Counted from the first letter of the stretch, positions 8,334 through 16,371 are shown. The stretch: DNA of 64,000 nucleotides from an uncultured Opitutia bacterium (GCA_903902745.1 CAIUWA010000042.1:1-64000), one strand, 5' to 3'. The notes: a model not told the origin generated them from the letters alone. Numbers and translations are program-made.

Positions 8334-8663
8334 TCACGCGGCGACCTCCTTGTGCGTGCCCCCGAGCCCAGTCGGACCGGACCGCTTTTCACGTATTGCG
8401 TGAAAAACGTCCCGGGTCGCCGCGATCTTGGTCTGGGCGGTGAGGTGGACGAAGAAGGCGTCGCGCCGCGCGCGGGCGAGCGGGAGGTTCTTCGTGCCGA
8501 GGGAGCGGCGCACGCGCTCCTTGGTGAACGGCGTGGGGTGCACCGTGTAGTGCAGGAACCACGTGCCGTGGTTGTTCCAGAGGTGATGGTTCGGGTTCTC
8601 CGGGCTGACCCGGAGGGCGGGGGTGGCGGTGCGTTCGAGTGTGGCTGTGGTGGTCGTGGACAT
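8334..8663 (-). CDS. Orphan integrase-arm-like small protein
   Basis: A 109-residue protein. After a Thr/Ala-rich start, residues about 27-72 (WNNHGTWFLHYTVHP, then TKERVRRSLGTKNLPLARARRD) resemble the N-terminal arm-type DNA-binding domain of tyrosine recombinases, where a GxWxxxxxV...RxSLGTxxxxxARxxR pattern is typical. No core-binding or catalytic domain (R..HxxR..Y) follows; the frame stops soon after. It is either a remnant of an integrase or a free-standing DNA-binding protein. A candidate structured RNA with an intrinsic terminator lies directly upstream on the same strand. No clear Shine-Dalgarno precedes ATG 8663. The domain call is inference from pattern. Confidence 0.6.
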   Translation of the reverse strand: MSTTTTATLERTATPALRVSPENPNHHLWNNHGTWFLHYTVHPTPFTKERVRRSLGTKNLPLARARRDAFFVHLTAQTKIAATRDVFHAIREKRSGPTGLGGTHKEVAA

Positions 8664-8699
8664 GATGCGTGAAGGGTTGAGGTTCGCGCATCGGGAGCT

Positions 8700-8733
8700 G
8701 AAAACAAAAAACCGACCTGGGCATCAGGTCGGT
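8700..8733 (-). terminator. Intrinsic terminator in the leader of the integrase-arm ORF
   Basis: On the minus strand a 9-bp stem (ACCGACCTG / CAGGTCGGT, 8711-8719 and 8725-8733) with a 5-nt loop is followed at once by a run of U (TTTTTTGTTTT). This is a classic rho-independent terminator. It sits about 37 nt before the start codon at 8663, so it would cut off transcription ahead of that gene unless relieved. Confidence 0.75.
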
Positions 8734-8858
8734 ATCGTCTTCGGGAGCGTTGCTTGGTTCGCCCCCCTTGCGGGTGGCGCACATCCGGGGTTTGACCCCC
8801 GATCCACCGTGGCCGCTCCCGGCCCGGTTGGCGGAACCGGCTTGTGGAGGGCCGGTTC
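8700..8858 (-). ncRNA. Candidate structured RNA or attenuator leader
   Basis: Reading the minus strand, an 8-bp hairpin (GAACCGGC / GCCGGTTC, 8851-8858 with 8834-8841) is followed by a 78-nt element closed by a 7-bp helix (GGGAGCG / CGCTCCC, 8814-8820 with 8743-8749). Inside are a GGGG/CCCC hairpin and a CGCCACCC-GCAA-GGGGGCG hairpin with a GNRA tetraloop. An intrinsic terminator at 8711-8733 comes next, then the 8663 start codon. The order (multibranched domain, terminator, short gap, gene) is that of riboswitches, attenuators or terminated small RNAs. The 78-nt size suggests a tRNA, but no T-loop or anticodon arm fits. Folding was done by eye, so the class is unknown. Confidence 0.4.
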
Positions 8859-9039
8859 GTTCCTGATGCGGGGAAGAAGAAAACCACCGCCCGGCCGCCT
8901 GGCCAGTCGAAATTGTGTCATAAAGCCAAGGCCGGGCTCAGACGCATTTCACACCGGATTTCGTCGGGTTCGCCGCAAAAGGGGCAAGGAGCTGGATGCT
9001 TCGGCTCTCGTCTCCCGCACGCCCATAGTAGGTTCCTCG

Positions 9040-9105
9040 CCTCAGGTCTTGATTCTTGACTCAAGCATTCGCGATATCCGGCGAGTCAAGAATCAAGACC
9101 TGAGG
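9040..9105. repeat. Perfect 23-bp inverted repeat
   Basis: Arms 9040-9062 and 9083-9105 are exact reverse complements around a 20-nt loop. Each arm carries the repeated word TCTTGA / TCAAGA twice. The hairpin lies 60 bp beyond the stop of the minus-strand membrane protein and could be its terminator, although no U-run follows. The rest of 8860-9164 holds no convincing gene. Confidence 0.8.
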
Positions 9106-9164
9106 TGGTTAGCCGGGCCCTTGCATCGTCCGGTCATAGCAGATCTCATCACTACCGTTTGAGG

Positions 9165-10787
9165 TCACAGAACCGGAAGGTCTCGGCGCTGATATAGAAT
9201 CATGCGCTGTCCAAATACTGTGAAGTGGTCGACCGGGCGCAGATTCATCTCGCACCAAGCGAGGATTTTCGGCCGCAGTTCGAGGGTTTGGCGGTCGTAG
9301 GGCCAGGGCCCGGTGGGGCCAGCTTCCGTGGCCAGGACGAAATCGCTGTGGCTCAACTGGCCCATCAACGTCTCTTCCGGGATGGCGCTCAGTTCCAGCG
9401 GCAGCGCGATGGCAAACGGCATCCAGACTCGGTGACGCTCGTAGCAGACGACCCGGAGGATCTGTGCTTCGAAGTAGTCGGCAATCCGGTCCACGGCGAT
9501 CCGGGGCTCTTCGAGCCGCCCGGCCCGGGCGGTCGCAAAGATCCGATCCGCGATCGCGTTCACCCGATGGGCGTCGGCCACGAAGTTCGCATCGTTCGGA
9601 GGCGTGATCTGCCGGACGACAAAATACCCTGACCCAATGGCAAAAGCCACCAATGCGGCGATGACCGAATGCGAGGCAACAGTGCGTGCGCGTAGTTTCG
9701 CGGCAAGCGCGAGCAGGAGAAACATTGCTCCCGCAACCGCCACACCAAGCACGACCCCGAAAGGCTGGTTCTGCAGTGGCAGGACGATTGCAGGAGCGGC
9801 GAGAAAGATTGCACCTAGGATTGCCGTGTCGAGGGCCCAGCGGTCGGTGCCGCCCGTATCCTCGGAAGATGCTGCCTGGCCTTGGGGTGAGCGCCGAAGG
9901 CCGCTGGCGAGTATTATCAGCGTCGCTCCGGCGGCGCCCCAGAAGGCGGTGCCCAACTGCTCGGTCCCCAGCTGGGTCCAAAATTGGATGATGGCTTGGC
10001 TCAGCGAAGCGTGCGAAATCCAAAGGGCGCCGTCGGCATCGTAGTAATGGCCGATCCAATAGTGTTCATAGACCAGCTGGCGGTTGACCCAGAGGCAGGG
10101 TGCCAACAGCAACGTGGCAATCAACGCTGCGAGACCGAGGTTGAGTGAACGGCGCAGGCGTCCGTCCGACATCAAGATCCAAACCAAGCAGCCAATAAAA
10201 ATCAGCACGAAATAGGTTCCGGTCAGGAACCTCGTGAGGAGGGTCACGCCCACCGCGCTGCCAAACACAGCCGACCAGACGGTTGATCGGAAGGCATTGG
10301 TCTGGAGCGCGGCGACCAGAGTGATCCCCATCATACACATGGTGACATGATCGAGGCGAAAATCGGTGGCCGAGCCCTGGACTCCAGTCCATGGCCAACG
10401 TAGAGCGAGCGTCAGACCGACCGCCACCCAAGCGAGGGAGTAGGATCCTGTGCCTCGCTTGATCGCGAAGATGAGGGCTGCCTGCCATGCGATGAAGGCG
10501 AGGATGTTGACCGCCAGAGCGGCCGTCCTCGACGGCTTGCCGGCCACTTCGAAGACCAGCATGGCCCAGAATGAATGCAGGGTGCCCTGGGCTGCGGGTT
10601 TCGAGAGGGTGTGCCCGATTCCCGCCAAGAAACCATGGACCTGCCGGTATTCGTAGCCGGTGTAGGATTCGTTCAGGGTTTCTATCTGGTCATCCCATTG
10701 CGGATAAAATCCGGCGTAATGCCGGGAGGTCATTTGGTCGAAGACGAGGAATTCAGCGACAAGAACGAGGAGGAAAATCCACTTCAT
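9165..10787 (-). CDS. Polytopic membrane protein, glycosyltransferase-39-like layout
   Basis: A 540-residue protein with an N-terminal membrane anchor and about ten further hydrophobic segments, then a roughly 150-residue soluble tail from about residue 395. After the first segment comes an acidic luminal loop (PQWDDQIETLNESY), the position where PMT/ArnT-type lipid-dependent glycosyltransferases carry catalytic acidic residues. The overall plan therefore fits a dolichyl- or undecaprenyl-phosphate-sugar mannosyltransferase-like protein, but no decisive motif was seen. The gene follows sucD by 19 bp on the same strand, so it may be co-transcribed without sharing its role. Its base composition looks lower in GC than the suc genes. 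Confidence 0.75.
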   Translation of the reverse strand: MKWIFLLVLVAEFLVFDQMTSRHYAGFYPQWDDQIETLNESYTGYEYRQVHGFLAGIGHTLSKPAAQGTLHSFWAMLVFEVAGKPSRTAALAVNILAFIAWQAALIFAIKRGTGSYSLAWVAVGLTLALRWPWTGVQGSATDFRLDHVTMCMMGITLVAALQTNAFRSTVWSAVFGSAVGVTLLTRFLTGTYFVLIFIGCLVWILMSDGRLRRSLNLGLAALIATLLLAPCLWVNRQLVYEHYWIGHYYDADGALWISHASLSQAIIQFWTQLGTEQLGTAFWGAAGATLIILASGLRRSPQGQAASSEDTGGTDRWALDTAILGAIFLAAPAIVLPLQNQPFGVVLGVAVAGAMFLLLALAAKLRARTVASHSVIAALVAFAIGSGYFVVRQITPPNDANFVADAHRVNAIADRIFATARAGRLEEPRIAVDRIADYFEAQILRVVCYERHRVWMPFAIALPLELSAIPEETLMGQLSHSDFVLATEAGPTGPWPYDRQTLELRPKILAWCEMNLRPVDHFTVFGQRMILYQRRDLPVL

Positions 10788-10806
10788 GCAGCGATTGGCG
10801 TAATGA

Positions 10807-11730
10807 CTACGTCAGCGTCACACCCTTGGCCTTCGCGGCACGGAGGAGGGCGTCGGCCATGTCGCTGGGGGTAACGGCGACCTCGATGCCGCATTCCTTG
10901 AAGACGGCGATCTTGGCGGCGGCGGTGTCCTCGGTGCCGCCGACGATCGCGCCGGCGTGGCCCATGCGGCGGCCGGCGGGAGCAGTGGCGCCCGCGATGA
11001 AACCGGCGACGGGCTTCTTGCAGTTGGCCTTGATCCAGCGCGCGGCCTCGACCTCGGCGGTGCCGCCGATTTCGCCGATCAGGATCATGCCGTGCGTCTC
11101 GGGGTCGGCGTTGAAGAGCTTGATCACGTCGAGGTGCGAGGTGCCGTTGACCGGGTCGCCACCGATGCCGACGCAGGTGGTCTGGCCGATGTTCTTCGAG
11201 GTGAGCTGGAAGACCGCCTCATAGGTGAGGGTGCCGGAGCGCGAGACGACGCCGACGTGGCCCTGCTTGTGAATGTAGCCGGGCGCGATGCCGATGCGGC
11301 AGCCGCCGAAGGAGTCCTTGCCCGTGCCGGGCGTGACGACGCCGGGGCAGTTCGGGCCGAGCAGGCGGGTTTTCTTCCCCTGCATCGCACGCTTAACGCG
11401 GACCATGTCCTTGACCGGGATGCCCTCGGTGATCGCGACGGCGAGATCGAGGCCGGCATCCACGCACTCCAGGATGGCGTCACCCGCGAATGGCGGCGGC
11501 ACAAAGATGGCCGAGACGGTGGCACCGGTGGCCTTGGCGGCGTCGGCGACGGAATTGAAGATCGGCACCTTGTGCGTGCCATGCTCGAAGAACTGGCCGC
11601 CCTTGCCGGGCGTGACGCCGGCGACGACCTTGGTCCCGTAGTCGAGCGAGAGCTTCGCGTGGCGGCCGCCGAAATCGCCGGTAATGCCCTGGATGAGGAT
11701 CTTGGTGTCGGGAGTGATGAGGATGGACAT
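10807..11730 (-). CDS. sucD: Succinate-CoA ligase, alpha subunit
   Basis: Alpha subunit of the TCA-cycle enzyme that interconverts succinyl-CoA and succinate with phosphorylation of a nucleoside diphosphate. At 307 residues it has the family's usual length. The N-terminal CoA-binding Rossmann motif (IQGITGDFGGRH) and the C-terminal phosphohistidine loop (RMGHAGAIVGG, His at about 257) are both present. It lies downstream of sucC on the same strand but is separated from it by a VOC gene, unlike the usual directly adjacent sucCD. Confidence 0.96.
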   Translation of the reverse strand: MSILITPDTKILIQGITGDFGGRHAKLSLDYGTKVVAGVTPGKGGQFFEHGTHKVPIFNSVADAAKATGATVSAIFVPPPFAGDAILECVDAGLDLAVAITEGIPVKDMVRVKRAMQGKKTRLLGPNCPGVVTPGTGKDSFGGCRIGIAPGYIHKQGHVGVVSRSGTLTYEAVFQLTSKNIGQTTCVGIGGDPVNGTSHLDVIKLFNADPETHGMILIGEIGGTAEVEAARWIKANCKKPVAGFIAGATAPAGRRMGHAGAIVGGTEDTAAAKIAVFKECGIEVAVTPSDMADALLRAAKAKGVTLT

Positions 11731-11774
11731 GGTCGGGAGACGGAAGAGCGGAGGAGAGGAGCAGGCGACGGCGA

Positions 11775-12140
11775 TCAGGCCGTCTTGTGTTGATGAAGGC
11801 CGATTTGGTTGCCGTCGGGATCCTTGATCCCGCAGATGCGGCAGCCGGGAAATTCCTTGATCTCGAACGCGATCGGAGCGCCGGCCGCGCGGGCGGCGGA
11901 GACGGCCTCATCCAGGTCGGCCACCTCGAGGGCGAGGCTGGAACTGATGGCGCCCGGCAGGGCGTTGGACAGGGCGATGGCCTGGCCGGCGACATCGTAC
12001 TCGATCCACCATTGGCCGGGGCTGAACTCGACCTGCAGGCCCACCCTCAGGCCGAGCAGTCCCTCGTAGAACTTGCGCGCCCGGGCGACGTCGGTGATCG
12101 GATGAAAAACGAAGGCGAATTCCTTTACTTTGATGCTCAT
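11775..12140 (-). CDS. VOC-family (glyoxalase/bleomycin-resistance fold) protein
   Basis: A 121-residue single-module protein. The start (FVFHPITDVARARKFYEGLLGLRVG) is the characteristic beta-alpha-beta-beta-beta opening of vicinal oxygen chelate proteins, and the end (GIKDPDGNQIGLHQH) is the matching second half. These proteins bind divalent metals and include glyoxalases, dioxygenases and drug-binding proteins, so the substrate stays open. It sits between sucC (94 bp upstream) and sucD (44 bp downstream) on the same strand and is probably co-transcribed. Confidence 0.85.
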   Translation of the reverse strand: MSIKVKEFAFVFHPITDVARARKFYEGLLGLRVGLQVEFSPGQWWIEYDVAGQAIALSNALPGAISSSLALEVADLDEAVSAARAAGAPIAFEIKEFPGCRICGIKDPDGNQIGLHQHKTA

Positions 12141-12169
12141 TTTTTCGGATCTGTTTTAAATGAGGAAAT

Positions 12170-12225
12170 GGAGGTAACGGAAAGGGATGAACGAAGGTAT
12201 TCTCTGTTTTCTCCGTTATCTCCTG
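12170..12225. repeat. Imperfect purine-word inverted repeat in the sucC-VOC spacer
   Basis: GGAGGTAACGGAAA at 12170 pairs imperfectly with TTTTCTCCGTTATCTCC ending near 12224. It is one of the word-type spacer hairpins and might reduce read-through from sucC into the VOC gene. Confidence 0.5.
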
Positions 12226-12234
12226 TAAGAAATC

Positions 12235-13419
12235 TCAGGCAGCCACCAGCTTGACGATCTTCTGGGCGGCATCGGCCATGGTGTCGCCGGAGACGAGGGC
12301 GAGGCCGGAGGCCTTGAGCGTGGCTTTCCCGGCGACAACATTGTTGCCCTCGAGGCGGACTACGAGCGGGAGCTTGAGGCCGACTTCCTTCACGGCCTCG
12401 ACGATGCCGGTGGCGATGACGTTGCAGTCCATGATGCCGCCGAAGATGTTCACGAGGATGCCCTTCACGTTCGGATCACCGAGGATGATCTTGAACGCGG
12501 CGACGACCTGGTCCTTCGAGGCACCGCCGCCGACGTCGAGGAAGTTGGCCGGGGTGCCGCCGAAATGCTGGATGATGTCCATCGTGCTCATGGCGAGGCC
12601 GGCGCCGTTGACGAGGCAGGCGATATTGCCGTCGAGCGCGATGTAGCTGAGTGAATATTTCGAGGCCTCGATCTCCTTCGGGTCCTCCTCGTTGAGGTCG
12701 CGCAGCGCGACGATCTCGGGGTGGCGGTAGAGGGCGTTGGAGTCGAAGGACACCTTGGCGTCGAGCGCGAGCACCTCGCCCGTTGGCGTGGTGATGAGGG
12801 GGTTGACCTCGATCATCGCGGCGTCGGTCTCCCAGTAGCAGGTATAAAGCTGGCGGATGAGTTTCGCGGCGTTCTTTGCCTCGGCGCCGGCAAAGCCGAG
12901 CCGGGTGATGAGATCGCGCACCTGGAAATCGGCAAGGCCGTAGGCGGGATCGACGAGAACCTTGAAAAGCTTCTCGGGCGTGTCGTGGGCGACTTTTTCG
13001 ATTTCGACGCCACCCTCGGTCGAGGCGACGATGACGGGCTTCGACGAGGCTCGGTCGAGGAGGATGGCGAGGTAGTATTCCTTTTTGATGTCGCTCGCGA
13101 CGGTGAAGTAGACCGTCTGCACCTTGCGGCCGGCGGGGCCGGTCTGGACGGTGACGAGGGTGTTGCCGATCATTTTGCCGGCGATCTCCTTCGCGTCGGC
13201 CTTCGTCTTGCAGAACTTGACGCCACCCTTGAAGCCATTGGTGAAGGTGCCCTTGCCGCGGCCGCCGGCGTGGATCTGCGATTTCACCATGGTCGGGCCC
13301 TCGGGGAGCGACGCGAGCGCGGCGTCGAACTCGGCGGCGGACTTGGCGGCGGCGCCCTTGGGGACGGGGACGCCGAATTTCTCAAAGAGCGCCTTGGCCT
13401 GATACTCGTGGATGTTCAT
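12235..13419 (-). CDS. sucC: Succinate-CoA ligase, beta subunit
   Basis: ATP-grasp beta subunit that binds the nucleotide and pairs with SucD in the TCA cycle. The start at 13419 gives the family's conserved opening MNIHEYQAKALFEKFGVPVP; a longer in-frame extension upstream lacks support. At 394 residues it matches the usual 388-400. HAGGRGKGTF at about residues 50-60 is the nucleotide-binding segment and LVNIFGGIMDCNVIA near 315-330 is the conserved C-terminal CoA-ligase signature. It is the first gene of sucC-VOC-sucD, with a divergent HTH gene upstream. Confidence 0.96.
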   Translation of the reverse strand: MNIHEYQAKALFEKFGVPVPKGAAAKSAAEFDAALASLPEGPTMVKSQIHAGGRGKGTFTNGFKGGVKFCKTKADAKEIAGKMIGNTLVTVQTGPAGRKVQTVYFTVASDIKKEYYLAILLDRASSKPVIVASTEGGVEIEKVAHDTPEKLFKVLVDPAYGLADFQVRDLITRLGFAGAEAKNAAKLIRQLYTCYWETDAAMIEVNPLITTPTGEVLALDAKVSFDSNALYRHPEIVALRDLNEEDPKEIEASKYSLSYIALDGNIACLVNGAGLAMSTMDIIQHFGGTPANFLDVGGGASKDQVVAAFKIILGDPNVKGILVNIFGGIMDCNVIATGIVEAVKEVGLKLPLVVRLEGNNVVAGKATLKASGLALVSGDTMADAAQKIVKLVAA

Positions 13420-13556
13420 GCGGGGCGTTACGTTTGCCAGAAAGCCGTCCGCGGTGGCACGCAAAAAAGGGCGTCCGGGGCGGATTTATCACGGTTAGTT
13501 GGCCAGAGCACGCGAGGGATTGCGTTTCCCTTATGCGCCGGCAGCATGCCGGCCCA

Positions 13557-14027
13557 ATGGACTCGCACGAGGTGATGAAGGAGGTCTTGAAGCGGAAGAG
13601 CGCGAAGCAGATTGCCGCGGAGATGGCATTGTCGCTTTCCTTGATCTATAAATGGGCCGAGCCGCCGGTCGATGACAGCGGCAGCGGGGCAAGCAGCCCG
13701 CTCGACCGGGTGGGGCAGCTCATCCGCATCACGGGCGACGCGCGCGTCGCGCAGTGGGTGTGCGAGCAGGCGGGCGGCTTTTATATCCGCAATCCGCAAT
13801 ACCTGCCGCCCGGGCAGGCGCTGATCCCGAGCACCAACGACATTGTGCAGGAGTTCGCCGACATGCTGGCGACCATCGCGACCTCCTCGGCCGACAATGT
13901 GATCACCCGGGACGAGGCGAAGAAAATCCGGGCGCGCTGGGAAGAGCTGAAGAGCGTGACCGAAGGATTTGTAAAGGCCGCGGAAAGCGGAAACTTCGGC
14001 CCGCCGAAGGAGCCGGACAAGAAGTAG
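13557..14027 (+). CDS. HTH regulatory protein, phage CII/CP76-like
   Basis: A 156-residue protein when started at ATG 13557 (MDSHEVMKEVLK). The longer upstream frame overlaps the sucC promoter region and is unlikely. KSAKQIAAEMALSLSLIYKW at about residues 15-34 is a helix-turn-helix. RLIRITGD-type text (GQLIRITGDARVAQWVCEQAGGF) near 55-75 resembles the second part of phage CII/CP76-type regulators. The rest is helical and may form oligomers. The gene is divergent from sucC, with 137 bp between starts, so it could regulate that operon, but nothing shows this directly. Confidence 0.75.
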   Translation: MDSHEVMKEVLKRKSAKQIAAEMALSLSLIYKWAEPPVDDSGSGASSPLDRVGQLIRITGDARVAQWVCEQAGGFYIRNPQYLPPGQALIPSTNDIVQEFADMLATIATSSADNVITRDEAKKIRARWEELKSVTEGFVKAAESGNFGPPKEPDKK

Positions 14028-14108
14028 GACGGGGCTTCGATCCGCCCGCTTAAACCCGGTGGAATTTCACCCCGGATTCATCAGTCTTATCTGTGGCCAA
14101 AGCTGTAG

Positions 14109-14183
14109 GCCAGGTCGTTGACCTGGCGCCACCTCGGCGAGGTGGCCTGCAAGGGTGACTAACCGTGCGGGTCGGAGACCCGC
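14109..14183. repeat. Three consecutive short hairpins
   Basis: Three perfect small hairpins follow one another: GCCAGGTC-gtt-GACCTGGC (14109-14127), GCCACCTC-ggc-GAGGTGGC (14128-14146) and GCGGGTC-gga-GACCCGC (14167-14183). All have 7-8 bp stems and 3-nt loops. A GTAGG precedes the first, linking the array to the GTAGGGC-type spacers elsewhere. It separates the convergent HTH gene and cyclase gene. Confidence 0.75.
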
Positions 14184-14195
14184 CGGGCGTCGTTT

Positions 14196-16133
14196 TCAAA
14201 ACGGCTGCGAAGAAAGGCCGAGCTTCAGGCGGATGCGCCACACGTTGAACGTCTCGTCACCGAAGCCCTTGATCAGGGTTTGCTCCTCGTTGGCGGCGAG
14301 GGCGTGGGCGGGGTCGGCCAGCCAGGCCGCGACTTCCGGATCGCGGTGCACCGCGTTGGAAAGGACGAGGTCGGAGCCCGTGCACAGGCTGCACAGCCGG
14401 GCGCCGAGGTTCACGGTGGTGCCAAAGTAATCGAGGCGCTCGTTCTGGTTGATGGCGAGGCACGGGCCGCAGTGCAGGCCGGCCTTCAGCGCGAGGGGCC
14501 GGAGCGAGGAGGCGGGCACGGACACGCCGGGCGGCAGAGCGTAGTCCTGCGGGCGGGCGAGCCACCGCTGGGCGTGCACCACCGCGCGCAAGGCGGCGAG
14601 CGGCTGCGGAAAAACGGCCATGATGGCGTCGCCCATCGTCTTCACGATGGCGCCGCCCTCGGCGCCGACGGCGGCCTTGAGGATTTCGAAATGGGTCAGG
14701 ACGCGGCCGAAGGCGGGGGCGTCGCCGATCTCCTTGTAGAGCTGGGTCGAGTTCTTCAGGTCGGTGAACACGATCGTCATCGCCCCGACCGAGATCTGCT
14801 CGCCGGGCCGCAGCACCTCGGTGGAGAATAGGTCGCGGAAAAGCTGGAGCGATGTCACTTCGGCCGCCGTGGTCGCCTGGTCGCTCCAGGCGACATGCTC
14901 GACGATGGCGAGGAGCGGCGTGCCGCTGCTGTTGGCAATGGTCAGTTCACCATCCGGGGCCACGGCAGGCTCGGCGAGCGGGGAGGTCCCGAGATCGATG
15001 AGGATCGCGTCGGGCGCGTCGGCCTCGACGCGGAACGCCTGCTGCCGGTCGAGGCCCGGGGCGCGAATGCGATAACGGCCGGGGCTAAGGGCGAGGGGCA
15101 GGGCCCGCTGTCCGCCGGCGGGCACGACCTGTTGCGCCACGATGTGGGGCGTCACCTGCGGGCCGCCCACGCAATAGTCGGCGCGCACGACTTGGCGGAC
15201 GGCGGCGTTGGGCGTGAACGTGAGCTCGACCGACTGGTCGAAGTTGGCGGTGAAATCGACGTTGCAGGAGTCGCAGTGCGCCTGCGGCGACACGCCGGCG
15301 AGCGAAGCGTGAGTGGCCTTCGCGCCGCGGCAGTGCGGGCAGACGAGATCCCAGCTGAAGTCGAGCAGGCCGGCGCGGGTCGCGTGCAGGAAAAGCTTCA
15401 GCGTCTCGCGACGATCTGAACGCCATGCGTCGGCGAAGGCATAGGGCCGCATGCGTGCGGCCGCGAGGTCGTCGGACGAGGAGATGAAGCCGGCAAGCCG
15501 GGTGACCAGTGGTTCCGGCTGGCGCGATTCCCCGACCAGCGAACGCTGGATGGCGGTCAGGCGCGCCTCGCCCCCGGTGGCGAGCGAGGTCTTTTGGGCG
15601 AATTGCGAGGTGCGCAGGCCCTGGCGGGCAAATTCATCATAACGGCGGAAGACGCGCTCGGTGGTCGCACGCGCCTTCCGGCCGATCAAGAGGGGCAGGG
15701 CGAGCCGTCCGAACAGACCGGCGGGAGTGAGCCGCATATCATAGACGAGAGTGGTGCCGCCGCCGGCGCGCGGCGTGAGCTCGCAGGTCATGACCATTTT
15801 GGCGACCGGACCGCGATAATAGGTGCGCTCGACGGCATAGCGCTGCGGCGCGAGCCATTCGAAGGCGAGCTCGTCCCATTCGATGACCACGCCGCCGGCC
15901 TTGGCACGGAGACGACGCGCGTTGGTGACGCGTGATGAGGGCTGGGGTTTGCTGTCCACCTTCGCTGGCGCTGCGGCGCGACTCGCAGCCAGGCTGCTCG
16001 GCGGGACAACTGTGACGGGAGGGTAGCCGCAGTCGCGGTTGAAGCGGTCGGTATTGGACACGAGCGGCCACAGCGCTTCGGGCGGGGAGTCCAGATCCCA
16101 GGTCCAGTGAAAGTGTTGCTCAAGCTGTGGCAT
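14196..16133 (-). CDS. Class III adenylate/guanylate cyclase with START-like N-terminal domain
   Basis: A 645-residue protein. The N-terminus (to about 150) looks like a polyketide-cyclase/START (SRPBCC) fold. Residues about 265-293 carry two CxxC pairs (CPHC and CDSC) that would bind zinc. From about 448 comes a class III cyclase domain with metal-binding Asp in VFTDLKNST (about 456) and KTMGDAIMAVF (about 497), and a C-terminal DYFGTTVNLGARL block. It should make cAMP or cGMP; the purine choice cannot be fixed by eye. No membrane segment is evident, so it is probably cytosolic. It stands alone and is convergent with the HTH gene. Confidence 0.88.
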   Translation of the reverse strand: MPQLEQHFHWTWDLDSPPEALWPLVSNTDRFNRDCGYPPVTVVPPSSLAASRAAAPAKVDSKPQPSSRVTNARRLRAKAGGVVIEWDELAFEWLAPQRYAVERTYYRGPVAKMVMTCELTPRAGGGTTLVYDMRLTPAGLFGRLALPLLIGRKARATTERVFRRYDEFARQGLRTSQFAQKTSLATGGEARLTAIQRSLVGESRQPEPLVTRLAGFISSSDDLAAARMRPYAFADAWRSDRRETLKLFLHATRAGLLDFSWDLVCPHCRGAKATHASLAGVSPQAHCDSCNVDFTANFDQSVELTFTPNAAVRQVVRADYCVGGPQVTPHIVAQQVVPAGGQRALPLALSPGRYRIRAPGLDRQQAFRVEADAPDAILIDLGTSPLAEPAVAPDGELTIANSSGTPLLAIVEHVAWSDQATTAAEVTSLQLFRDLFSTEVLRPGEQISVGAMTIVFTDLKNSTQLYKEIGDAPAFGRVLTHFEILKAAVGAEGGAIVKTMGDAIMAVFPQPLAALRAVVHAQRWLARPQDYALPPGVSVPASSLRPLALKAGLHCGPCLAINQNERLDYFGTTVNLGARLCSLCTGSDLVLSNAVHRDPEVAAWLADPAHALAANEEQTLIKGFGDETFNVWRIRLKLGLSSQPF

Positions 16134-16213
16134 GAAAGGACAGAGCAGCTCCGCCGGAACTTATTCCGGCAATTGATGGAGCTTGCTGGCAGGCGATAGT
16201 TTTGTCGGTGGCA

Positions 16214-16229
16214 GGGGTGATCTCACCCC
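16214..16229. repeat. Short GGGGTGA/TCACCCC hairpin
   Basis: A perfect 7-bp inverted repeat with a 2-nt centre in the spacer between the cyclase start and the end of rph. It may be a terminator remnant of rph. The remaining 240-bp spacer holds no gene. Confidence 0.45.
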
Positions 16230-16371
16230 GGCATCCGGTTGTAAGCGAGCGGGCTGGCCTACCGGGAAACTTGTGAGGTGAAGGTGCCCAGCCCATACGT
16301 AGCGATCCATCTCCTGCGAGCAGGCACCGACGAAGAGGGACAAAGACGCACCCATGCATTCTACTACGCGC

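Noticed and set aside
8743-8820. A tRNA gene suggested by a 78-nt element with a 7-bp closing helix.
   Set aside because: No T-loop (TTCGA-type), no proper 7-nt anticodon loop and no D-arm on either strand.
8724-8921. A 65-codon minus-strand frame in front of the integrase-arm gene.
   Set aside because: Its composition follows the hairpin arms of the candidate RNA, it ends inside the terminator stem region, and it has no ribosome-binding site.
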